DNA of 56,748 nt from positions 1 to 56,748 of the forward strand of contig CAMYKI010000010.1 of assembly GCA_947258985.1 (NCBI GenBank). Reading direction: 5' to 3'. Positions 1-7,023 of the stretch are shown one piece after another. The notes beneath the pieces are model-generated. The model did not search any database, was not told where the DNA came from, and saw only the letters and a program-made list of their open reading frames with translations. The translations under genes were made by a program, and so were the position numbers. This DNA is from an uncultured Acidimicrobiaceae bacterium (GTDB lineage Bacteria; Actinomycetota; Acidimicrobiia; Spongiisociales; UBA5794). The stretch's first letter is position 1, and every line of letters begins with the position of its first letter.

Positions 1-2
1 GG

Positions 3-372
3 GGCATCAATGTCGACGGCAACGTGGGCCCCTGGAGCTGGCTGGAGCTGGACCCGGTTCTCGGCTGGAGGAACCAGGCGGGATTCGAAGGCGGCCGGCT
101 GCGCTTCAACGACGACCACTTTCGCGGCGGACAGCTCGACAGACGCAAGAAGGCCGGGACGCTGCGCATCTTCTGCATCGGTGATTCCCGAACCTTCGGA
201 GTCTGGGGCGACCGGGCGCGGATTCGTTTCGACAACGACTATCCCGCCTATCTGCAACGGATCGTGGACAGCGACCGCAGAAGAAGTGGCCCGACTCGCG
301 CCGCAGACCGACCGGTGGAAGTCGTCAATGCTGGCGTGATCGGCTACTCCGCGGCCCACGGATTGAGGCAGT
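3..372 (+). CDS. SGNH/GDSL hydrolase-like protein, fragment
   Basis: The reading frame is already open at the window edge and gives the N-terminal part of an SGNH-fold esterase. The Ser block is visible as CIGDSRTFGVWGD, followed by a segment with PAYLQRIV and then VEVVNAGVIGYSAAHGLRQF, which matches block II (NAG.xGY...GLR). The later catalytic Asp/His block is absent because protein-like sequence stops near position 372. From there the same frame is only the antisense of mnmA and reaches a stop at 854 by chance. Such enzymes often remove or transfer acyl groups on surface glycans or lipids; the substrate here is unknown. The family call is fairly safe. The 3' end is set by the junction and not by a stop codon. 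Confidence 0.6.
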
Positions 373-893
373 TCGTCCTTCGTGATCTCGCCCACCGGAA
401 GGCGGATCCGGGAAAGCTCGTCCTGGCCGAGCATGTGGAGCACATAAGACTGGTCCTTCGTCCCATCCACGGCGCGCATCAGGTGGTACCCGTCGCCGTC
501 GGTGATGATCCTGGCATGGTGACCTGTCACCAGGACGTCGCAGCCGAGCGCAGCGGTTCTCTCGAGAAGGACGTTGAACCTGACCCTGCGGTTGCACTCG
601 ATACACGGGTTGGGCGTCATCCCCGCGGCGTACATCCCGCCGAAGTGATCGACAACCTTGGCAGTGAACTCGTCGACGTAGTCGAGGACGTAGTAGGGAA
701 CGTCGAGCTGGGCGGCAACCCGGCGGGCATCCTCGGCATCGGAAACGGTGCAGCAGCCGGCAAGAGGCATCTGGCCATGCTCCCCTTCCCATTGTTTGAG
801 GGTGACCCCGACCACCTCATAGCCCTGGTCGAGCATCAGGGCGGCGGCCACTGAACTGTCGACACCACCCGACATCGCGACGAGCGCCTTCAT
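373..893 (-). CDS. mnmA: tRNA-specific 2-thiouridylase MnmA, C-terminally truncated
   Basis: MnmA thiolates U34 of Lys, Glu and Gln tRNAs using sulfur passed from a cysteine desulfurase. The start is the ATG at 891-893, which overlaps the stop of the upstream cysteine desulfurase (ATGA), so the two are probably translationally coupled and act in one pathway. Visible motifs in order are the PP-loop AMSGGVDSSVAAALM, the CCTVSDAEDA segment, the catalytic-Cys motif TPNPCIECNRRV, GHHARI and DQSYVLHML. Homology holds through LPVGEITKDEL and then ends near 373, where the other strand reads as an SGNH hydrolase. About 174 residues remain of a usual 350-370, so the second catalytic Cys and the C-terminal domains are missing. 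An assembly misjoin is more likely than a true pseudogene. Confidence 0.85.
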
Positions 894-2026
894 CGCAGTC
901 CCCCCAGGGTCGTAGCGACCAGAGCTGCAGCGGTGGCTCCCTCTCCGGGATCGGTCGACCATCCGAAACTGAAGCGGAGACTCTCAGCAGCTTCTGATGG
1001 GGCTTTGCCCATGGCGTCCAGGACATGCGACACCTCGACTGCGCCGCTGTGGCATGCAGACCCGGCAGCAGCGGCGATCCCGGCTTGGTCAAGGCGGATC
1101 AGGAGCGTCTCGGCCTCGACTCCCGGAATCCGAATGTGACTGTGTTGGACCAGGCGGTGATCAACATCCCCGTTGACTTCCAGATCCTGCACAAGCGACC
1201 GGAGAGTAGCTTCGAAGTCGTCGCGGATCCCACGGATACGTTCCCGCGCCGCGGTTCTTTCGCTCACTGTTGCTTCCATGGCGGCAACCATGCCGGCAAT
1301 AGCGGCAACGTTGTGAGTGCCGGATCGTCGCCCCAACTCCTGCCCGCCGCCGTGGATGACCGGTTCTAGATCGATCCTCCGGGAAGCCAGGAGCAGGCCG
1401 ACACCTTTCGGGCCCCCGAATTTGTGGGCGGCGAGGGAGATCATGTCAGCCCCTGTGGCATCCGCTGTGATGTCCTCGGTGAGAAACGCCTGGACGGCAT
1501 CCGTATGGAATAGGACCGTTGGACCGGCCTCACGGACGGCAGCCGCGATCTCGCGTACGGGGAACAGCGTTCCTGTTTCGTTGTTTGCCGTCATGATCGA
1601 AACGATTGCGGTATCGGGGTCAACGGCGTCGGCAATCGTGGCCGGGTCGATTCTTCCCAGACTGTCCACCTCGATGATGCTGGTCGGGCAATCAAGCGAC
1701 GCCAGGAATTCAACCGACCGCAACACAGCCTCGTGTTCGACGGCAGAGGTCACGGCGCCGCGGCGTTGCCCACCCGCAAGGGCGCTGCCGACAACCGCAA
1801 GATTGTCGGCCTCTGTGCCACCTCCGGTAAACACAATGTCGAGGGGATGCTCCGCTCCAAGAAGGCCGGCGGCCCGTTCTCTGGAATCCTCCAGGGCGTT
1901 CTTGGCGCGTCGCGATATCCCGTGGATGCCCGACGGGTTTCCGAACGCATCGTCGAGATACGGGGCCATCGCGGCACGTGTCTCCGGCCGCACTTCTGTC
2001 GTGGCTGCGTGATCGAGGTACAGCAT
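890..2026 (-). CDS. iscS: cysteine desulfurase, NifS/IscS family
   Basis: This PLP enzyme converts cysteine to alanine and a protein-bound persulfide that feeds tRNA thiolation and Fe-S assembly. The start chosen is the ATG at 2024-2026, giving MLYLDHAATTEVRP, the family's usual N-terminus; the open frame extends 24 codons further upstream without family similarity. Visible features are the FGNPSGIH motif, GGGTEADNLAV, SAVEHEAVL (His stacking on PLP), NNETGTLFPV, the PLP-lysine motif SLAAHKFGGPKG, RSGTHNVAAI and the loop GSACHSG with the persulfide Cys. At about 378 residues it is full length. Its stop overlaps the mnmA start by 4 bases, which fits a sulfur donor-acceptor pair. It is divergent from the alcohol dehydrogenase, with 62 bases between. 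Confidence 0.93.
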   Translation of the reverse strand: MLYLDHAATTEVRPETRAAMAPYLDDAFGNPSGIHGISRRAKNALEDSRERAAGLLGAEHPLDIVFTGGGTEADNLAVVGSALAGGQRRGAVTSAVEHEAVLRSVEFLASLDCPTSIIEVDSLGRIDPATIADAVDPDTAIVSIMTANNETGTLFPVREIAAAVREAGPTVLFHTDAVQAFLTEDITADATGADMISLAAHKFGGPKGVGLLLASRRIDLEPVIHGGGQELGRRSGTHNVAAIAGMVAAMEATVSERTAARERIRGIRDDFEATLRSLVQDLEVNGDVDHRLVQHSHIRIPGVEAETLLIRLDQAGIAAAAGSACHSGAVEVSHVLDAMGKAPSEAAESLRFSFGWSTDPGEGATAAALVATTLGGLR

Positions 2027-2088
2027 CCGGTTCAGTCTGGCATACACAGGTAGCCTGCAGCACGAGGCCGCGGTACCTGGAGAGAATG

Positions 2089-3099
2089 ATGCGAGCAATG
2101 CAACTCATCACGGCGGGCGAGCCTTTGCGGCTCCTTGAGGTACCGGAACCGATTCCGGGCGAAGACGAGGTGGTGATTGATGTCGCAGCCGCAGGGATCT
2201 GCAGGTCCGATGTGCACTACCGGAGCGGTTTCCCCGTAGTAGGACCGCTGCCCCTGACCCTGGGCCACGAGGTTGCGGGCGTGGTATCGGCCGTAGGGAG
2301 CACCGTCACGGGGTCGGCGGTTGGCCAGCGCGTCTGTGTCCACTATCAGGTTGGTTGCGGATCCTGTCCATATTGCGATCGCGGGTTCGAGCAGTTCTGC
2401 CCCCAGGGGCAGATGATCGGCAATCGGCGCCCCGGCGGCTTTGCGGATCAGATCCTCATTCCCGCCCGGAACGCGATTCCGGTGCCCGATGCGGTGTCGC
2501 TCGATCATGCCGCCGTGATGATGTGCTCCTCGGCGACGTCACTTCATGCCCTCCGTAAGGGGCGGGTCTCCCCGGGCGACACGGTCGCCGTCTTCGGCGT
2601 CGGCGGCCTCGGCATGTCCGCCGTTCAGCTGGCTTTTCTCGAGGGGGCATCAACGGTCTTTGCGATAGACCCCAATCCGGCGAAACGCGATCAGGCCGCT
2701 CGATTCGGCGCCGAACCGCTCGATTCTCTCAACGACCCGGCTGCCCGGCTGAAGGGCACGGTTGATGTCGCATTGGATCTGGTGGGGTCGGCGCCGGTCA
2801 TGCGCCAGTGCCTCGACTCGCTGGCGCCGATGGGTCGCGCCGTCGCCGTTGGGCTCACGCCCGACACCATCCCCGTCGGACCGTATACCGATCTGGTCAC
2901 AGGAGAATCGGAGCTCATCGGGGCGTCGGATCATCTCGCTTCCGAGATCCGGGAGCTACTCGATCACGCGGCCGCCGGCCGTCTTGTCCTCGACGACGTC
3001 GTGGAGCAGCAAATCCCCCTCGAAGCCGGCATCGTCAACGGCGTCCTCGACGAGTTGGAGAGCTTTGCCGGCTCTGTCAGAACCGTGATCAATCCCTGA
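2089..3099 (+). CDS. zinc-dependent alcohol dehydrogenase (MDR family)
   Basis: This is a medium-chain dehydrogenase/reductase of about 336 residues, probably NAD(P)-dependent. The start is the ATG at 2089, 5 bases after a GGAGAG ribosome-binding site; another ATG lies directly before it. Catalytic zinc ligands are Cys38 and the His60-Glu61 pair in TLGHEVAGVV. The structural zinc site is complete with Cys90, Cys93, Cys96 and Cys104 (VGCGSCPYC...QFC). The nucleotide-binding motif is FGVGGLGMSAVQL near residue 170, followed by an acidic strand end (AIDPNP) that suggests NAD preference. The substrate cannot be read from sequence. It ends 9 bases from the convergent hydrolase gene. It is not linked to the microcompartment operon, so a link to acetaldehyde or ethanol metabolism is only a possibility. 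Confidence 0.88.
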   Translation: MRAMQLITAGEPLRLLEVPEPIPGEDEVVIDVAAAGICRSDVHYRSGFPVVGPLPLTLGHEVAGVVSAVGSTVTGSAVGQRVCVHYQVGCGSCPYCDRGFEQFCPQGQMIGNRRPGGFADQILIPARNAIPVPDAVSLDHAAVMMCSSATSLHALRKGRVSPGDTVAVFGVGGLGMSAVQLAFLEGASTVFAIDPNPAKRDQAARFGAEPLDSLNDPAARLKGTVDVALDLVGSAPVMRQCLDSLAPMGRAVAVGLTPDTIPVGPYTDLVTGESELIGASDHLASEIRELLDHAAAGRLVLDDVVEQQIPLEAGIVNGVLDELESFAGSVRTVINP

Positions 3100-3108
3100 C
3101 CGCGGCGA

Positions 3109-4248
3109 TCAGTTGGTGATGGCCTCGATAAGGAAGGTCAGGACGGCAGCGTTATAGCGTTCTGGATCGCTATTCCAGAGTTCGGTGCGTCCAGCACCTT
3201 CGAAGCGCTCATAGGTGATCGGCCCGGTCACCGATGTGACAAAGTTGTCGGTTTCCGCAATGGGAGCGACGTCGTCTTCTGTTCCGTGCATGAGCAGGAT
3301 TGGCGTATCGAACTGATCGGCCCGAATCAGCTGATTCAGCTCCGACCACTCGAGGCCGAATCTGAGCCGGGCGACCGCCTTGGCCGCCGTCGCGACCACG
3401 CCCGGAATTCCCCGCTCATCGGCAATCCGATCGACAACGGCCCCGAGATCGACCACGGCGGAGTCGAAGATCGCTCCTCTCACCTCGGCGGCACGTTCCG
3501 ACTCGTGCAGGTGCATCGCGGCGATGTTCGCTCCCATGCCAAATCCGTACAGTACGAAGTCGCTGGCCCCGTGACTGTGGGCATAGGTCATGGCGGCATC
3601 GATGTCATGCCATTCGCTCAGGCCCCACCTGTAGTAGCCGCCATCATCAGGAGCGGCACTGTCGTTGCGATAGGTTATGACCAGGGCGGGAAAGCCGCCG
3701 TCGACAAGTGCAGGTAGGACGCGCAACGCTTGCGCCCGTTCATCCAGCCCTTCGCCGTGGACGAGGATGACCCAGGTGTCGGATGACCCGTCGACGAACC
3801 AGGCCGGATTGACACCGAGGTTGCCGGGGATGCGGACGTTGTCGAAGTCGATGGCAAACGCCTCCATCGGATCTTCGGCAGCGGCGTAAGCATCGAGCGT
3901 CACCATGTCACCGGCGATGAACCTGCCGGTGAGTGTGCGGAATGAGCGTTCGACGGTCTCGGCTTCCTGAGAGATGACCGCTGCCATCTGACCGTATGCG
4001 CCGTCGCCGTTCGTAACTCCCCACACACCGGGGCGTTCGGTGAGATCGGTTCTGGGTAGCACGATCCGACCCGAGCCAACGAGTTCTACCTCGAATGCCT
4101 CCCCGGTTGGCCGGGGATGGGGTGTGAGCAGGTCATCGGCGATGACCCCCGATCCGCGAAAGGCTCCGATGAACAGCCCAATGGCGACACCGATGACCAC
4201 CGCGGCCGCGATCCGGCCCACCCATAATGCAAGCTTGCTTTCTTCCAC
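3109..4248 (-). CDS. membrane-anchored alpha/beta-hydrolase fold protein lacking catalytic Ser and His
   Basis: The protein has 379 residues with one N-terminal membrane segment (about residues 7-28) and a C-terminal hydrolase fold facing outside. The fold is clear: ILVHGEGLDER (oxyanion strand), FPALVITYRND, a WHDIDAAMTYAHSHGA helix, then LYGFGMGANIAA at the nucleophile elbow and ILLMHGTEDDVAP with the acidic residue. In active relatives the elbow is GxSxG; here the central residue is Gly237. The usual catalytic His (GAGH before WN.DPE.Y) is Arg354 in EGAGRTELWNSDPERY. Both substitutions are read from the DNA. It is therefore probably a pseudo-hydrolase with a binding or structural role. It follows the enoyl-CoA hydratase gene by 22 bases on the same strand. 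Confidence 0.85.
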   Translation of the reverse strand: MEESKLALWVGRIAAAVVIGVAIGLFIGAFRGSGVIADDLLTPHPRPTGEAFEVELVGSGRIVLPRTDLTERPGVWGVTNGDGAYGQMAAVISQEAETVERSFRTLTGRFIAGDMVTLDAYAAAEDPMEAFAIDFDNVRIPGNLGVNPAWFVDGSSDTWVILVHGEGLDERAQALRVLPALVDGGFPALVITYRNDSAAPDDGGYYRWGLSEWHDIDAAMTYAHSHGASDFVLYGFGMGANIAAMHLHESERAAEVRGAIFDSAVVDLGAVVDRIADERGIPGVVATAAKAVARLRFGLEWSELNQLIRADQFDTPILLMHGTEDDVAPIAETDNFVTSVTGPITYERFEGAGRTELWNSDPERYNAAVLTFLIEAITN

Positions 4249-4270
4249 CGGCCGAGGCTACCGCGGAGCG

Positions 4271-5038
4271 CTAGATACCGGAGAAGTCGGGCTTCTGTTT
4301 GTTGACGAATGCCAGGATTCCCGTCTTGGCGTCGGTGGTGGCGAACACCTCATCGAACGCATCCCGCTCGATCTCCAAAGCGGCGTCGATCGAGTGCCCA
4401 TAGCCGTCGCCCATTGACTTCTTGACCGCCCAGTATGCCCGGGTGGGACCTTCAGCCCACCGGGCCGCTGCTGCCATAACGCCATCAGATAGCTCGTCTG
4501 GCTCGATTACCTCATCGGCAAGACCGAGAGCGTGAGCTTCAGCCGCCGTCAGGTGGCGGCCGGACATATTCATCTCCTTGGCCGCCTGGAACCCCACGAT
4601 GCGAGCCAATCGTTGCGTGCCTCCGGCGCCCGGGATGATGCCGAGGAGAATCTCGGGCTGGCCGACTTTGGCATCGCTTGCCATGTACCGGAAGTCGGCA
4701 CCCATGGCGAGCTCGAGGCCACCCCCCAGGGCGTAGCCTGTGATGGCGGCGATGGTGGGCTTCTGCAGCAGCTCCAGCCGGCGCACGACGGCGCCGAGAC
4801 CCGAGGCCTGTGTTTCCGAGCTCTCACTGTCGAAAGCATCGATAAATCTTGTGATGTCGGCACCCGCGGCAAAGTGCTTGCCACCGGCTATCACTACCGC
4901 CCGGATGGCGGGATCCCCTGCAGCCGAGAGGGCTTCGTCGATGTCGGCGATCAACTTGCTGTCCAACGCGTTCACCGGCGGCCGGTTCATCGTGATCCGA
5001 GCGACCGCACCCGTCGTTTCGTACTCGACCAAACCCAT
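4271..5038 (-). CDS. enoyl-CoA hydratase (crotonase family)
   Basis: The predicted 255-residue enzyme hydrates trans-2-enoyl-CoA thioesters in beta-oxidation or a related acyl-CoA route. The start ATG at 5036-5038 follows AGGAGG at good spacing and gives MGLVEYETTGAVARITMNRP; the open frame extends upstream without similarity. The CoA-binding segment FAAGADITRF, the oxyanion-hole motif ALGGGLELAMGADFRYM and the second catalytic Glu in VGQPEILLGIIPGAGGTQRL are present. Both catalytic glutamates are therefore conserved, which supports hydratase over isomerase activity. It is 31 bases downstream of meaB on the same strand, which fits short-chain acyl-CoA or propionate metabolism. The exact substrate is not determinable. 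Confidence 0.92.
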   Translation of the reverse strand: MGLVEYETTGAVARITMNRPPVNALDSKLIADIDEALSAAGDPAIRAVVIAGGKHFAAGADITRFIDAFDSESSETQASGLGAVVRRLELLQKPTIAAITGYALGGGLELAMGADFRYMASDAKVGQPEILLGIIPGAGGTQRLARIVGFQAAKEMNMSGRHLTAAEAHALGLADEVIEPDELSDGVMAAAARWAEGPTRAYWAVKKSMGDGYGHSIDAALEIERDAFDEVFATTDAKTGILAFVNKQKPDFSGI

Positions 5039-5069
5039 GCGCAGCCTCCTGTCGTGTCTGTACTCCAAC

Positions 5070-6023
5070 CTAATCGGAGAGAACCCGCAGCAAATTTGCG
5101 GCAGCATTCCAAGGGTCAAGTTGCCGTTCCCCCACCTGATCGGTCATCTCCGCCCAGGTCTCCGCCGGAATCGAAGAACGTACCCGCTGCCTCATCCCGG
5201 CGAGCAGGGCGGATTCCATCTCGGCGACCGACCGATGCCGGCGAACCTCAGCGAGCTCGCCCGTCTCCTGGATGTGCCGCCGGTGACGGCCAACGGCGTC
5301 CCATAGCTCTGCGACTCCTTCTCCCGTGGCGGCGACGGTGGGGATGATCGGCGGAGACCATCCGCCGTTGGCACCGAGTTCCAACATCTGCGTGAGGTCC
5401 CGCACCGTCTCGTGTACTCCCGGTCGATCGGCCTTGTTGACGATGAAGACGTCACCGACCTCCAGCAGGCCCGCTTTGGCCGCTTGCACGCTGTCACCCC
5501 ACCCGGGATTGACCACAACCACCGTCGTATCAGCATTCGCCGCAATCTCGACCTCTGCCTGACCGACGCCGACGGTCTCGACAAGGACCTCGGGGAATCC
5601 CATCCCGTCGAGGGTTGCTACGACCCGGGGGGTGGCTGCGGAGATCCCACCAAGATGACCACGGCTTGCCATAGACCTGATGTAGACGCCGGCATCGTCG
5701 ACGTGGTCCTGCATCCGAACCCGGTCTCCGAGCACCGCGCCCCCGCTGAACGGGCTGGACGGATCGACGGCAACAACCGCTACCTCCGACCCTGCTGCGC
5801 GCACCGCATCGATGAGCCGATCCGTCAACGTGGATTTTCCAGCCCCGGGCGCACCGGTCAGCCCTGTCGTCCACGCCCGCCCCCCGTCGGGAAAGACGGC
5901 AGAAAGCACCGCATCGGAGGCCCGACCACCGTTCTCAACGATGGTGATGAGCCTCGCCAGAGCGCGCCGATCTCCATCACGAGCGTTGGGGATGAGAATC
6001 GCCGGATCAGAAATGCGCGCCAT
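5070..6023 (-). CDS. meaB: MeaB/ArgK-type G-protein chaperone of methylmalonyl-CoA mutase
   Basis: This GTPase loads and protects the B12 cofactor of methylmalonyl-CoA mutase or related mutases. Its 317 residues start at the ATG at 6021-6023 (MARISDPAILIPNARDGDRR). The frame is open further upstream only through a duplicated 56-bp repeat. Visible motifs are the P-loop TGAPGAGKSTLTDRL, VAVDPSSPFSGGAVLGDRVRM with the Mg-binding Asp, SMASRGHLGG, ETVGVGQAEVE (switch) and NKADRPG for guanine recognition. The mutase itself is not in the window. The gene sits between an Nfu-type scaffold and an enoyl-CoA hydratase, all on the minus strand. The call is robust; which mutase it serves is unknown. Confidence 0.93.
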   Translation of the reverse strand: MARISDPAILIPNARDGDRRALARLITIVENGGRASDAVLSAVFPDGGRAWTTGLTGAPGAGKSTLTDRLIDAVRAAGSEVAVVAVDPSSPFSGGAVLGDRVRMQDHVDDAGVYIRSMASRGHLGGISAATPRVVATLDGMGFPEVLVETVGVGQAEVEIAANADTTVVVVNPGWGDSVQAAKAGLLEVGDVFIVNKADRPGVHETVRDLTQMLELGANGGWSPPIIPTVAATGEGVAELWDAVGRHRRHIQETGELAEVRRHRSVAEMESALLAGMRQRVRSSIPAETWAEMTDQVGERQLDPWNAAANLLRVLSD

Positions 6024-6034
6024 CGGTGTGAAGG

Positions 6035-6418
6035 TTAGGCGGCTATCGGACAAATCCGGTGCAGGCACATGCACTCCCAATGCCGGAACTCGGATAGTCC
6101 GGTAGACGACAGGCGGCTATCGGACAAATCCGGTGCAGGCGCATGCACTCCCAATGCCGGAACTCGTTCGATTCCTGCTGTGAGAGTCATGGTGGAGAGC
6201 GGACAACCGCCGCAGGCGCCGACGAGTTGCAGTGTCACCTTGCCGGCCTGAGTACCGAGCAGGATCAGGTCACCACCATCAGCCTGCAGCGCGGGACGGA
6301 TGTACTCGAGGGTCTCGTCGAGCAGCGCCCGGTCGATGATCTCGGTGCCCGGCTCGTCGAAGGTCACATCGGTCGGTGATGCCACCTGAATTATCGAACT
6401 CTGTACGTCGTCGCTCAT
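6035..6418 (-). CDS. NifU C-terminal (Nfu) domain Fe-S carrier with altered C-terminus
   Basis: The product has about 127 residues. The Nfu domain is recognisable as IRPALQADGGDLILLG, VTLQLVGACGGCPLSTMTL and AGIERV, including the CxxC pair that holds a transferable Fe-S cluster. The start is the ATG at 6416-6418, preceded by GGAGAG. After AGIERV the family normally ends with a short region such as VPGV..V. Here the frame instead enters two copies of a 56-bp direct repeat, adding about 40 residues unlike the family before a stop 11 bases short of meaB. The repeat has replaced or extended the native end. The core domain looks intact, so function is plausible. Confidence 0.8.
   Translation of the reverse strand: MSDDVQSSIIQVASPTDVTFDEPGTEIIDRALLDETLEYIRPALQADGGDLILLGTQAGKVTLQLVGACGGCPLSTMTLTAGIERVPALGVHAPAPDLSDSRLSSTGLSEFRHWECMCLHRICPIAA
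6037..6166. repeat. 56-bp direct repeat, two copies (74-bp period), in the nfu tail
   Basis: Copy one is 6037-6092 and copy two is 6111-6166. They differ at one base (CACATG against CGCATG) and are separated by 18 bases. Each has an inner TGCA/TGCA pairing and CCGG ends, a weak palindromic character. The 74-bp period is not a multiple of three, so the nfu frame reads the two copies differently. In one copy the frame gives VPALGVHAPAPDLSDSRL and in the other SEFRHWECMCLHRICPIAA and a stop. With one copy only, nfu would run on in frame into meaB. Confidence 0.9.
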
Positions 6419-6432
6419 TGTGTCTCTCCGCG

Positions 6433-6476
6433 TCTGGCGTACGTGAGCGCCGTATACGGCGCTCACGTACGCCAGA
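6433..6476. promoter_or_regulatory. perfect 44-bp palindrome upstream of nfu
   Basis: All 22 base pairs match, centred on GTA|TAC between 6454 and 6455, with no spacer. One half-site reads TCTGGCGTACGTGAGCGCC followed by GTA. It lies 14 bases upstream of the nfu start codon and 38 bases after the stop of the upstream gene on the same strand. It could be an operator for a dimeric or tetrameric repressor, a very stable hairpin in the nfu leader, or a terminator without a T tract. Which of these applies is not decidable from sequence. Confidence 0.7.
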
Positions 6477-6514
6477 GTCCTGTGATTCGCACTATCAGTG
6501 TAGGGGAAACCCGG

Positions 6515-7021
6515 TCAGTCGATTGACAACGCGCAAGCAGCCTCGCGGATGGCGGCATCGTCGAGTCGCTTCCGGATCAGCGCAGCCTTCTCCGGGTTGT
6601 GCACCCGGTAGAGGTGATACCAGTGCGCAAGGGGAGCAAGTGGAATCTCCCACCCATCGATTGAAACACGCCGCTCGGCCACGAGCGGGAATCGAGCAAC
6701 GGATCCATCGATGACCAGGGCCAACCCGCCCATCACGTCGAGCCCAACCGGGCCGACGGGCATTTGCAGCTGAGCTCGGATCAGCCAATCAGTCCGCCAC
6801 GGTTCGCGCCGGACCGGGATTTCGATCACAAGATCGACGAGAGCAGCATCGACTCGATCCCGGGCCGATCCCGCAACCACGACATCGATATCGCCCACGG
6901 TGACGTCGAATCCATGCAACGCGAGCATCGCGCTGCCCCCGACCTGATACGGAACGTCGGCCTCACCAAAGAGTCGGGCGACATCGGCAAGGCCGCGACG
7001 TTGGTTGACGGAAAGAGCCAC
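6515..7021 (-). CDS. nucleotidyltransferase-fold protein
   Basis: About 168 residues with a minimal nucleotidyltransferase fold: VPYQVGGSAMLALHGF is the GG/GS turn and GDIDVVVAG supplies the DxD-like metal ligands. A later strand, VGLDVMGG, could give the third Asp. The proposed start is the GTG at 7019-7021, two bases after the upstream SpoIID stop; the frame runs further upstream inside that gene and carries no conserved sequence there. Related proteins include AbiEii-type toxins, aminoglycoside nucleotidyltransferase-like proteins and housekeeping proteins of unknown role. No antitoxin partner is adjacent, so a toxin role is not supported. It is probably cotranscribed with spoIID and murA. 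Confidence 0.7.
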   Translation of the reverse strand: MALSVNQRRGLADVARLFGEADVPYQVGGSAMLALHGFDVTVGDIDVVVAGSARDRVDAALVDLVIEIPVRREPWRTDWLIRAQLQMPVGPVGLDVMGGLALVIDGSVARFPLVAERRVSIDGWEIPLAPLAHWYHLYRVHNPEKAALIRKRLDDAAIREAACALSID

Positions 7022-7023
7022 AG

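Noticed and set aside
24..854. A single 276-codon plus-strand frame
   Set aside because: Only the first ~115 codons are hydrolase-like; the rest is the exact antisense of mnmA and has no family similarity.
2089..3099. Alcohol dehydrogenase as part of the microcompartment pathway
   Set aside because: It lies 11 kb away on the other strand and has no N-terminal encapsulation helix.
6515..7021. AbiEii-type toxin of a toxin-antitoxin pair
   Set aside because: The nucleotidyltransferase fold is visible, but no AbiEi-like partner is adjacent and the gene is embedded in a wall-gene operon.
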